Source: Nocardioides turkmenicus (GTDB lineage: Bacteria; Actinomycetota; Actinomycetes; Propionibacteriales; Nocardioidaceae). From it: DNA of 64,000 nucleotides. The number at the start of each line of letters is the position of its first letter. Within the stretch, counting starts at the first letter, position 1. A program made the position numbers and the translations under genes. Under the pieces are notes generated by a model. That model worked only from the letters and a program-made list of their open reading frames with translations, did not search any database and was not told the origin of the DNA. Shown here one piece after another: positions 1-7,668 of this stretch. The DNA is taken from positions 124,001 to 188,000 of the forward strand of contig NZ_JAALAA010000004.1 of the NCBI RefSeq assembly GCF_011045035.1, in the 5' to 3' direction.

Positions 1-333
1 GGTGAACAGCAGCCGGAGCCGGTCGTCCTCGATCGCGCCGAGAGGCTCGTGCGGGGTGTCATCGTGCATCGCGACGGCCTCCTTCTGCTTGTCGTCACGC
101 TTGGACTCGCGGCGGATCCGGTCGATCGCCTTGCGGTTGGCGGTGGTGGTGAGCCAGGCGCCGGGGTTGGGAGGTATGCCGTCGAGCGGCCAGCGCTCGA
201 CAGCCACCGTGAACGCCTCGGCCGCCGCGTCCTCGGCGATGTCGAGATCGCCGAAGCGCTTGGCGAGGCTGGCGACCACCCGTGCCCACTCCTCCTGGTG
301 GGCCCGGGTGATCGCCTCATCGACCTCGATCAA
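1..333 (-). CDS. ECF42-type RNA polymerase sigma factor, 5' part only (runs off the left edge)
   Basis: The minus strand is open from a TTG at 333 to the window edge and encodes the first 111 residues of an extracytoplasmic-function sigma factor. Visible are the HQEEWARVVASLAKRFGD start typical of the family and the region 2 core (AEDAAAEAFTVAVERWP, about residues 33-49, then NPGAWLTTTANRKAIDRIRR, about 54-73). The start lies 7 nt after the stop of the YCII/DGPF gene, so the two are very likely co-transcribed. Sigma factors of group ECF42 are known to sit beside DGPF genes and carry a C-terminal extension, which lies outside the window here. No ATG or GTG is available at this position, so TTG is the best choice of start. 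Confidence 0.85.
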   Translation of the reverse strand, partial: MIEVDEAITRAHQEEWARVVASLAKRFGDLDIAEDAAAEAFTVAVERWPLDGIPPNPGAWLTTTANRKAIDRIRRESKRDDKQKEAVAMHDDTPHEPLGAIEDDRLRLLFT

Positions 334-340
334 CGGCGGT

Positions 341-715
341 TCACGCCTCGGGGCCGGTCTGCATCGGACGCACCTCGACCTTGCCGAGGCACGCGGCCGA
401 CGCCTCGGCGGCCAGCTTGAGCGCGACGTCGAGGTCGGGGACGTCGATGATCCAGAAGCCGGCCATGTATTCCTTGGCCTCTGCGTAGGGGCCGTCGGTG
501 ATGATCGGCTTGTCGCCCTGGCCGTCGACGACGGTCGCGGTCTTGGCGGCGTCGAGGCCGTCGGCGAAGACGAAGTAACCCTCCTGCTGCAGCTTCTCGT
601 TGAACTTCCCGGTCGCCTCGAACGAGGCCATCATCTCCTCCTGCGAGGCGTAGCCGTAGTGCTCCTTCTCGTAGTCCGAGTCGGGACCCCAGACAGACAT
701 CAGGTACTTGGCCAT
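341..715 (-). CDS. YCII-related DGPF-domain protein
   Basis: A 124-residue protein of the YCII/DGPF family (starts MAKYLMSVWGP). The family signature appears as DGPY at about residues 74-77 (IITDGPYAEAKE) where DGPF is usual, followed by the conserved AGFWIIDV strand. The ATG at 715 is chosen over a GTG at 724 because AGGAG lies 8 nt before the ATG. It directly precedes the ECF sigma gene; in ECF42 systems such DGPF genes are standard partners and often targets of the sigma factor. The biochemical function of the family is not established. The partner role is inferred from context. Confidence 0.85.
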   Translation of the reverse strand: MAKYLMSVWGPDSDYEKEHYGYASQEEMMASFEATGKFNEKLQQEGYFVFADGLDAAKTATVVDGQGDKPIITDGPYAEAKEYMAGFWIIDVPDLDVALKLAAEASAACLGKVEVRPMQTGPEA

Positions 716-865
716 GGTGCTCACTCCTTCGTGTCGGGCGGCCTCGGTGACCGCCTCTCACCCTTGCTACGAACGTCTACCTCGGTATCCGACACCCCAC
801 ATCAGAATTTCTCCAGGTAAATTCATTCGTTTAGCATCGGTAACCATGTCGAAGACCGCACAGCG

Positions 866-2164
866 ATGAGCATCACCGCCAGACTCAGGGGTGCCGTAGC
901 CGACACCCGCCCCCTCCAGGAGCCGCACTTCCGGCGCCTGTGGATCGCCGGGATCATCACCATGATCGGCGCGCAGCTGACCGTGGTCGCGGTGCCGGCG
1001 CAGATCTACGCCGACACCGGCTCGAGCGCGTATGTCGGGCTGACCGGTGTCTTCGGCCTGGTCCCGCTGATCATCTTCGGCCTCTACGGCGGCGCGCTCG
1101 CGGACCACTTCGACCGGCGTACGATCCTGCTGGTCTCGACCATCGGGCTGATCGCCACCAGCGCGCTCTTCTGGCTCCAGTCCGCGCTCGGCAACACCAA
1201 CGTCTGGGTGCTGCTGTCGCTCTTCTCGGTGCAGCAGGCCTTCTTCGCGGTCAACCAGCCGACCCGGTCGGCACTGCTCCCCAAGATCCTGCCGGCGCAC
1301 CTGCTCCCGGCCGCCAACTCGCTCAGCATGACGGTCTTCCAGGCCGGCGCGATCGCCGGACCCCTGGTCGCCGGCGTGATGCTGCCGCTGACCGGCTTCA
1401 CCTGGCTGTACGCCATCGACACCGTCACGCTCTTCGCGACCCTCTACGCGGTCGTGCTGCTGCCGAAGATCCCCGTCGAGGGCGCCGGCTCGAAGGTGCC
1501 CGGGCTGCGGTCGGTGTGGGACGGCTTCGCCTACCTGCGCCACCAGCCGGTGCTGCTGATGAGCTTCGTGGTCGACCTGATCGCGATGGTCTTCGCGATG
1601 CCGCGGGCGCTGTTCCCGCAGATCGCGCACGAGTCCTTCGGCGGGCCCGCGGAGGGCGGCATCGCGTTCGCGCTGCTCTTCGCGGCCATCCCGGCGGGCG
1701 CGGTGGTCGGCGGGATCTTCTCCGGCTGGGTCTCCCGCATCGAGGCCCAGGGGAAGGTGGTCATCTGGTGCATCGCGGTGTGGGCACTGGGGATCACCCT
1801 GTTCGGGCTCACGATCGCGTTCGCGGACCACGTCACGACGATCATGCTGGGGCTCGGCGTGCTCTTCCTGATGGTCGCCGGCGCTGCCGACGTGGCCTCC
1901 GCCGCCATCCGGATGTCGATGCTGCAGTCGGCGGCCGACGACAACGTACGCGGCCGGCTGCAGGGCGTCTTCACGGTCGTCGTCGCGGGCGGCCCACGGG
2001 TCGCGGACGTCCTGCACGGAGGCGCGGCAGCCGTGGTCGGCACCGCGATCGCGACCACCGGAGGGGGCCTGCTCAACCTCCTCGGGATCGCGCTGTGTGC
2101 GCTACTGGTCCCGAGCTTCCTCGCCTACCGGGTCAACCGGACCGAGAGCGAACTCGCGAAGTAG
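866..2164 (+). CDS. MFS exporter, EntS/enterobactin-exporter-like
   Basis: A 432-residue integral membrane transporter of the major facilitator superfamily. A short cytoplasmic N-terminus with the PLQEPHFRRLWIAG motif leads into about 12 hydrophobic segments; the MFS motif A is visible as GGALADHFDRR at about residues 75-85. The overall pattern matches the DHA3 branch that includes the siderophore exporter EntS, but no siderophore genes are in this window, so the substrate is unknown. A TTTAGCAT stretch near 829-836 could be a -10 region. The 3' end overlaps the convergent hydrolase gene by 63 bp. Confidence 0.85.
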   Translation: MSITARLRGAVADTRPLQEPHFRRLWIAGIITMIGAQLTVVAVPAQIYADTGSSAYVGLTGVFGLVPLIIFGLYGGALADHFDRRTILLVSTIGLIATSALFWLQSALGNTNVWVLLSLFSVQQAFFAVNQPTRSALLPKILPAHLLPAANSLSMTVFQAGAIAGPLVAGVMLPLTGFTWLYAIDTVTLFATLYAVVLLPKIPVEGAGSKVPGLRSVWDGFAYLRHQPVLLMSFVVDLIAMVFAMPRALFPQIAHESFGGPAEGGIAFALLFAAIPAGAVVGGIFSGWVSRIEAQGKVVIWCIAVWALGITLFGLTIAFADHVTTIMLGLGVLFLMVAGAADVASAAIRMSMLQSAADDNVRGRLQGVFTVVVAGGPRVADVLHGGAAAVVGTAIATTGGGLLNLLGIALCALLVPSFLAYRVNRTESELAK

Positions 2165-2974
2165 CCCGGCGAGCAGCTCGGGCTGGTCGATCGGCACCAG
2201 CGTGGAGGAGTCCTTGACGATCTCCAGCCGCGCGTCGGGGTAGTGCTCAGCCAGCCGCGGACCGTGCTCGGCGGGCATCATCGTGTCCTGGTCGGCCCAG
2301 ACCACCAGCACCGGCTTGGTGAACTTCTGCTGGCCCTCGGCCAGCTCGAGCAGCTTGGCGCGCCCCGGGGCACCGCCCGCGAACTTGATGAAGTCGCGGC
2401 GGATCGCCCGGTCGGTCAGCGCGGGCGCGAACCAGCCGTGAACGAGGTCGTCGTAGAGGTGGTACTCCTTGTCGACCGACATGCCGCCATAGCCGGAGGC
2501 CATCTGCCGGAAGCTCTCCATGCGGAACAGCTGCAGCCCCGCGGTGAACAGCGGCGGCACCTTGGCGAGCACCGCCAGCGGCCTGGCCGCCTTCGGCGGG
2601 TAGTTGTCGAAGGCCTCGCACGCCACCAGCGCCAGCCGCCCGATGCGGTCGGTGCGCTCCTCGTTGATGAGGAACTGGCCACCGCCCCAGTCGTTGAGGA
2701 CCAGGGTGACGTCGTGGAGGTCGAGGGCGTCGAGGAAGTCGCCGAGGATCCTGGCCACCCCCTGCTGGCTGAGGTCGGCGTCGGGACGCATGGGCTTGCG
2801 GTGGCCGCCGAGCGGAAGCGTCGGCCGGATCACCCGGAACCCACCGAAATAGGGCATCGCACGTCGCCACAGGCGGCCGTCCATCGGCACCCCGTGGAGG
2901 AGCACCAGGACAGGACCGTCACCGCCGGTATCCTCGAAGTCGATAGGACCGGCCGTCAGCTCGACGCTGGGCAT
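2102..2974 (-). CDS. Alpha/beta hydrolase, haloalkane-dehalogenase-like, with no histidine at the usual place
   Basis: A 290-residue alpha/beta-hydrolase fold protein. The oxyanion-hole HGVP is at residues 27-30 and the nucleophile elbow reads LNDWGGGQ with Asp95, the arrangement used by haloalkane dehalogenases and epoxide hydrolases. A candidate acid residue is in WADQD (226-230). Where the catalytic His normally occurs, the sequence reads DSSTLVPIDQP with Thr258, so the canonical triad looks incomplete. Similar DS-TL-P-DQP endings occur, as I recall, in related actinobacterial proteins, so this may be a subfamily trait and not a mutation. Substrate unknown. The gene overlaps the MFS gene tail-to-tail. 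Confidence 0.8.
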   Translation of the reverse strand: MPSVELTAGPIDFEDTGGDGPVLVLLHGVPMDGRLWRRAMPYFGGFRVIRPTLPLGGHRKPMRPDADLSQQGVARILGDFLDALDLHDVTLVLNDWGGGQFLINEERTDRIGRLALVACEAFDNYPPKAARPLAVLAKVPPLFTAGLQLFRMESFRQMASGYGGMSVDKEYHLYDDLVHGWFAPALTDRAIRRDFIKFAGGAPGRAKLLELAEGQQKFTKPVLVVWADQDTMMPAEHGPRLAEHYPDARLEIVKDSSTLVPIDQPELLAGLLREFALGPVDPVGEEARDQ

Positions 2975-3089
2975 TCAGTGAGCTCCTCGCAGCAACGACG
3001 TGGGGTGCCCACACCTTGCCCCCGGGGGAACCCCCGCGCAACGGGAATCGCCCAATTCCCGACGCATACAGGTACATCGCGGGTCTTAA

Positions 3090-3129
3090 GTCCCTGAGAC
3101 CCCAGGGACCTTCTGATACGCCCTGGGGT
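3090..3129. terminator. Two overlapping alternative hairpins behind the glycosyltransferase gene
   Basis: ACCCCAGGG (3099-3107) pairs perfectly with CCCTGGGGT (3121-3129). An alternative stem GTCCCTG (3090-3096) pairs with CAGGGAC (3103-3109); the two are mutually exclusive because they share 3103-3107. The site lies between the stop of the minus-strand GT2 gene (3151) and the start of the hydrolase (2974), so it most likely ends the phosphatase-GT transcript. There is no long T run on the minus side. Confidence 0.5.
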
Positions 3130-3150
3130 TTCACGTGGATCGCGTGGGGC

Positions 3151-4275
3151 TCAGAGGCCGACGGGCAGGTCCTCTGCGGCGGCGAACGCCTGGATCGCCT
3201 TGGCCGGGCCCCGCTCGTCGATCATCTCGATGAGATCGGCGAGATCGCTGCGGCGGTCCTGCGCGACCAGCCAGGCCATCAGGCGCTGGCCACGCGGGAC
3301 GGTGGTCTCCTCGAAGGGGACGCCGGCGTCGTACCAGAGCTCGAGGACGACGTCGCGGAGCAGCGACCAGTAGCGGTCGGGATCCTCGGTGGTGGGGTTG
3401 ACGGCAGCACGGAAGTGCTCCCACATGTCGATCGGGAGGATCTCGGTGCGCAGCGTCCGCATCAGCTTCTCCGAGCCGAAGGCAGCGACCAGCTCGACGG
3501 TCTGCCGCTTGGTCGTGATCCGCTCGACCAGGTTGGCGATCTGGGCGCGCTTCTGGGTGGCGGAGGAGAGGTCGGAGCGGACCCGCCAGTCGTAGACGAC
3601 GTCGCTGAGGATGTCGAAGCTCCGGGCGCTCAGGAACGCCTGGGTCAGGGCGACCTGGTCCTGGTAGCGGGTGCGCTCGGGGAAGGTGATGTCGTTGTCG
3701 GTCCAGAAGGAGCGACGGAAGATCTTGTTCCACACGAACACGTCCGCCAGCATCAGCGGCGCGTCCTCGATCCGGCACCTGAGGCGTGTCCGGGTGTGGT
3801 TGCGGCGCATCAGCGGGGTGACGTACCTCCGTTCCTCGCCGTTCACGACGGTGACCCGCTCGGCGGAGCCGACCGCGAAGTCGGAGCCCGTACGCCGCAG
3901 GGTCCTGATCATCGAGCTCCAAGCGTCGCGGGGCAGGATGTCGTCGGGGTCGACGAAGGTGAGCAGATCACCCGTGGTGGCCTCGATCCCGGTGTGACGG
4001 GCGATGGAGACGCCGGAGTTGGGCTGGCTGATCAGCGTGACGCGCGAGTCCTTCGCGGCGATGTCCTTGACGATGTCGGCAGATCCGTCGGTCGAGCCGT
4101 CGTCGACCACGACGACCTCGATCGCGCACACCTCGCGCAGTGGTTGGCGCAGGATGCTGTCGAGGCTGTCCGCCACGTAGTCGGCCACGTTGTAGACCGG
4201 CACGACCACGCTGAGCAGCCTCGGCTTTCTCCTTCTGATTCCCCCCACGCGCATAGACTCTAAAGGGGCCCGCAT
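3151..4275 (-). CDS. Glycosyltransferase family 2
   Basis: A 374-residue GT-A fold glycosyltransferase. The N-terminal catalytic domain shows LLSVVVPVYNVADYVADSLDS (about 20-40), the nucleotide-binding VVDDGSTDGS (about 57-66), and the metal-binding FVDPDD (about 107-112). The C-terminal half resembles bacterial teichoic-acid or polysaccharide transferases of the CpsI/TagF-adjacent type but gives no clear acceptor. The ATG at 4275 overlaps the TGA of the phosphatase gene (TGATG), indicating translational coupling; a second ATG at 4254 is possible. Donor and acceptor are unknown. Confidence 0.88.
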   Translation of the reverse strand: MRAPLESMRVGGIRRRKPRLLSVVVPVYNVADYVADSLDSILRQPLREVCAIEVVVVDDGSTDGSADIVKDIAAKDSRVTLISQPNSGVSIARHTGIEATTGDLLTFVDPDDILPRDAWSSMIRTLRRTGSDFAVGSAERVTVVNGEERRYVTPLMRRNHTRTRLRCRIEDAPLMLADVFVWNKIFRRSFWTDNDITFPERTRYQDQVALTQAFLSARSFDILSDVVYDWRVRSDLSSATQKRAQIANLVERITTKRQTVELVAAFGSEKLMRTLRTEILPIDMWEHFRAAVNPTTEDPDRYWSLLRDVVLELWYDAGVPFEETTVPRGQRLMAWLVAQDRRSDLADLIEMIDERGPAKAIQAFAAAEDLPVGL

Positions 4276-5660
4276 CAACGCGACCTGGTGATGGTGAGCG
4301 TGTCGACCTCGGACCCGTCGGAGGCGATGACCTCGAGGACGAGCTTGGCCTGCCCGTGGGCATCGCGCGGATGGGCGTCGAAGAAGGCGACCGAGTGGGT
4401 CGCGTCGCCGACCGCGCGGTAGGTGGTCGGCTCGGGGATCTTCAGGCCGTTCTTGTCCGTGTAGTAGGAGAGCACGGGCAGGACGTCGGGGTAGGTCGAG
4501 CCGCCCCCACCGCCGGCGGTGATGTAGATCGTGCCCTGCTCGGTGTCGACCGTGGCGCCGCGCGGCGCCTCCTGGACCGGCTTGCCGGCGCGCATCAGGT
4601 GGGTGCGCTCGTAGCAGTGGTTGTGGCCGTTGATCACCACGTCGGCCTGATAGCGGTCGAAGAGCTCCTCCCAGCGGTCGCGGATGCCGCCGTCGGAGGC
4701 GTGCGCGATGTTGGTGCAGTAGGCGCACTGGTGGAAGCCGACCAGGATGAAGTCGATGTCGTCGCGGGCCCGGAAGGCGGCCAGCCGCTGCTCCAGCCAG
4801 CTGTCCAGGGCAGCGCCGAGGTAGCCGGCGTTCCGGGTGTATTCGTAGGTCGCGTCGTTGCCGTCGAGCGCGATGAAGGCGACGTTGCCGCGGACGAAGG
4901 AGTAGGTCTCCTGGCCGCTGCCGGCACCGTTGCCGGGGTGGCGGAAGCGGGCGCGGTAGCCGTCGTAGCCGAGCTCGCCGTTGCCGTTCTCCATCTCGTG
5001 GTTGCCGACCACGGTCATCCACGGGATGGCGTTGGCGCTCGGCTGGATCTGGGCCAGGAACTCGTCCCACACCCCGAAGTCCTGCTGCAGCTCACCGCTC
5101 TTGCCCTGACCGCCGGTGTCGGCGTAGGCGATGTCGCCGACGACGAACGCGAACTCGGCGCCCTGCTGGCGGATCAGGTTCACATTGCGTACGGCGTCCT
5201 CGGCCACACCCATGTCGCCGAAGGCGGCGAAGCGGAAGCTCTCCCTGCTCTTCGGGGCGGTGGTGAACGAGCCCCGGGTCGGAGTGCCTCCGTCGTGGCT
5301 GAGCCGGTAGTAGTAGCGCGTGCCGGGCTTCAGGTCGCTGAGGTCGACGTGGTGGTAGACGCTGTCGACGCGGATCGAGGAGAGCGACTCCGGACGGACC
5401 GTGAGCCCGTAGTCGGGCGTGACACCGAGGTCGAGGCGCGCCCCCTGCACCGAGCCTGCGGTCGACCAGGACACGTTCATCTGCCTGACCGGGTTGGCTC
5501 CGTAGGAGAGATGTACGCCGGTGGCCGGCGCCGCCGACCTGGCCGCCTGTGTCCACAGCATCGGGCCGGCGACGACTCCCGCGCCACCGATCAGGCCGGT
5601 CTTGAGCAGGGTGCGCCGGGACGGGCCGATGCTGGGGCCGGAGTGGGGGCTGACGGTCAC
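4275..5660 (-). CDS. Tat-exported metallophosphatase, purple-acid-phosphatase-like
   Basis: A 461-residue secreted phosphoesterase. The N-terminus has a twin-arginine signal (SRRTLLK, residues 14-20, then a hydrophobic stretch ending near AARSAAP). A fibronectin-like N-domain (about 45-135) precedes the calcineurin-like metal centre: FGDMG (148-151), VVGDIAYAD (174-181), VVGNHE (218-222) and NGHNHCYERTH (about 334-344). This domain order is that of purple acid phosphatases acting on phosphate monoesters. The start is a GTG; no convincing ribosome-binding site is seen, and no alternative start lies nearby. It heads a two-gene operon with the GT2 gene. Confidence 0.9.
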   Translation of the reverse strand: MTVSPHSGPSIGPSRRTLLKTGLIGGAGVVAGPMLWTQAARSAAPATGVHLSYGANPVRQMNVSWSTAGSVQGARLDLGVTPDYGLTVRPESLSSIRVDSVYHHVDLSDLKPGTRYYYRLSHDGGTPTRGSFTTAPKSRESFRFAAFGDMGVAEDAVRNVNLIRQQGAEFAFVVGDIAYADTGGQGKSGELQQDFGVWDEFLAQIQPSANAIPWMTVVGNHEMENGNGELGYDGYRARFRHPGNGAGSGQETYSFVRGNVAFIALDGNDATYEYTRNAGYLGAALDSWLEQRLAAFRARDDIDFILVGFHQCAYCTNIAHASDGGIRDRWEELFDRYQADVVINGHNHCYERTHLMRAGKPVQEAPRGATVDTEQGTIYITAGGGGGSTYPDVLPVLSYYTDKNGLKIPEPTTYRAVGDATHSVAFFDAHPRDAHGQAKLVLEVIASDGSEVDTLTITRSR

Positions 5661-5734
5661 GGGAGGATCAACGCATAGACAGGCGAGACGTTAGGCCGCG
5701 TGCGGTGTCTCCGGGGTGAACGAGTGGTGAGGAG

Positions 5735-6643
5735 TTAGACGCTCGCCGCAAAGGTTGCCGCCATTTGCGCACCGAAGGCCGCGTTGTCGCGTACCAGCGC
5801 GATGTTGGTCGTCAGCGAGTCACCGGCGGTCAGCTCGACGATCCTGGCCAGCAGGAACGGGGTGATGTCCTTGCCGTGGATGTCGCGGGCATCCGCGTCG
5901 GCGAGGGCCTGGTCGATGTGCTTCCCGATCACCTCGGCGGGGATCTCGTCGGCGGCGGGGACCGGGTTGGCGACGACCAGACCGCTGGGCAGGCCGAGGT
6001 CCCAGGTGGCCTTCATGACCGCGGCCGCCTCGGCGGGGCCGTCGATGCGCAGCGGCGCCGGGAAGCCGGAGCTGCGGGAGTAGAAGGCCGGGAACTCGTC
6101 GCTGCCGTTGACCAGCACCGGCACCCCGTAGGTCTCCAGCGTCTCCAGGGTCAGGCCGATGTCGAGGATCGACTTCACGCCGGCGCTCACCACCGCGACC
6201 GGCGTGCGGGCGAGCTCGGTCAGGTCGGCGGAGATGTCGAAGGACTCGCTCGCGCCCCGATGTACGCCGCCGAGCCCACCCGTCACGAACGTCCTGATCC
6301 CGACCATCGCCGCCAGGCGCATGGTCGCCGCGACCGTGGTCGCTCCGTGGAGGCCGCGAGCGACGACGTAGGGAAGGTCGCGGACGCTGACCTTCGTCAC
6401 GTCGGGGTCGGAGGCGAGGAGCTCGAGGTCGTCGTGGTCCAGGCCGGCGCACGGAACGCCGTCGAGCAGCGCGATCGTGGCCGGGACGGCACCGTTGTCG
6501 CGCACGATCTGCTCGACCTCGGTGGCCATCTTGACGTTGTCGGGGTAGGGCATGCCGTGGCTGATGATCGTCGACTCCAGCGCGACGACCGGGCTCCCCT
6601 CAGCGAGCGCTGTGGCGACCTCGTCGGTGAGCCTCACCTTCAT
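5735..6643 (-). CDS. psuG: Pseudouridine-5'-phosphate glycosidase
   Basis: A 302-residue enzyme of the PsuG family, which cleaves the C-glycosidic bond of pseudouridine 5'-phosphate to uracil and ribose 5-phosphate. Diagnostic stretches are VALESTIISHGMPYP (about 20-34), the FVTGGLGGVHRGA region, and LETYGVPVLVNGSDEFPAFYSRSSGF. Length fits the family. Its ATG overlaps the stop of psuK by 4 nt (ATGA), so kinase and glycosidase are translated together. Together they form the catabolic route pseudouridine to pseudouridine phosphate to uracil; no nucleoside transporter is next to them. Confidence 0.95.
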   Translation of the reverse strand: MKVRLTDEVATALAEGSPVVALESTIISHGMPYPDNVKMATEVEQIVRDNGAVPATIALLDGVPCAGLDHDDLELLASDPDVTKVSVRDLPYVVARGLHGATTVAATMRLAAMVGIRTFVTGGLGGVHRGASESFDISADLTELARTPVAVVSAGVKSILDIGLTLETLETYGVPVLVNGSDEFPAFYSRSSGFPAPLRIDGPAEAAAVMKATWDLGLPSGLVVANPVPAADEIPAEVIGKHIDQALADADARDIHGKDITPFLLARIVELTAGDSLTTNIALVRDNAAFGAQMAATFAASV

Positions 6644-7620
6644 GCGAGCTCCCGCACGAGGCTCTCGCTGAGGTCCATCCGGACGGTGTCGTGGGTGCCG
6701 CAGGTCAGCGCGGCCGCGGCGTGGCCGAAGCGCGCCGCCTCGACCAGATCGACCTCACGGAGCAGCTCGTGGGTGAACGCGGCGAGCATCGCGTCGCCGG
6801 CGCCGGTCACGTCGACGACGTCGGTCGGCACGGCGGGAAGCTCCTGGTAGACGTCGTTGTAGCTGATCACCGAGCCGCGGGCGCCGAGGCGCACCCAGAC
6901 GACGCCCACCCCGCGGTCGTGCAGCGAGTGGACCGCCTTCTCGATCTCCGCGTCGGTGCCGGCGGGGAGGTCGGTGAGGGCGGCCAGCTCGGCCTGGTTG
7001 GGCGTGACCAGGTAGAGCTCGCGGTCGGCGCGGATCAGGTCACGCGCGCGCCGCGCCTTCGGCACCGAGACCGGGTCGAAGCCGACCGGCACGTCGAAGT
7101 CGTGGGCGAGGTCGATCGCCACCTCGGCGGTGCGGACCGGGATGTTGCCCTCGACGAGCACACCCCGCGCATTCTTGATCATGTCGCGGGCCGCCTCCAC
7201 GACCAGCGGGGAGAACTCGTCGGTCGCGGCCATGTCGGCCACCGCGACCACCAGCTCACCGGAGGAGTCGAGGACGGCGTTGTAGGTGCCGGTGCGTACG
7301 TCTGCCCGGCGGCGTACGTAGGTGCAGTCGACGCCGACGTCCTCGGTGTAGCTGATCACCTCGTCGCCGATCGGGTCGTCGCCGACGACCGAGACCAGCG
7401 CCACCGAGTCACCCAGGCGCGCGAGGTTCTCGGCGACGTTGCGGCCGACCCCGCCAGGCGAGAGACCGGCGGATCCGGACATGCTCGAACCCATCACCAC
7501 CTGCTCGTGCGCCCGAGCGTGGAGATCCATGTTGGAGCCGCCGATCACGACGATATCTGGCGGAGATTGCGGGTTCATCACCTGCATCGTAGGTGGGGTG
7601 CTCAGATCGCGCCCCCTCAT
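6640..7620 (-). CDS. psuK: PfkB-family pseudouridine kinase
   Basis: A PfkB/ribokinase-fold kinase of up to 326 residues. It begins DIVVIGGSNMDLHA, has the glycine-rich GGVGRNVAENLARLG near the N-terminus and the PfkB signature DVTGAGDAMLAAF with the catalytic Asp near the C-terminus. Fusion-like spacing to psuG (4-nt ATGA overlap) makes pseudouridine the likely substrate. The start is uncertain: ATGs at 7620, 7587 and 7578 are in frame and none has a clear ribosome-binding site; a CATACT element just before 7620 could be a -10 of a leaderless transcript. Confidence 0.92.
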   Translation of the reverse strand: MRGRDLSTPPTMQVMNPQSPPDIVVIGGSNMDLHARAHEQVVMGSSMSGSAGLSPGGVGRNVAENLARLGDSVALVSVVGDDPIGDEVISYTEDVGVDCTYVRRRADVRTGTYNAVLDSSGELVVAVADMAATDEFSPLVVEAARDMIKNARGVLVEGNIPVRTAEVAIDLAHDFDVPVGFDPVSVPKARRARDLIRADRELYLVTPNQAELAALTDLPAGTDAEIEKAVHSLHDRGVGVVWVRLGARGSVISYNDVYQELPAVPTDVVDVTGAGDAMLAAFTHELLREVDLVEAARFGHAAAALTCGTHDTVRMDLSESLVRELA

Positions 7621-7668
7621 AAAGTATGAACTTGGCGCGGTCCGTACGTGTCCCGCTCACCCCGAGCC

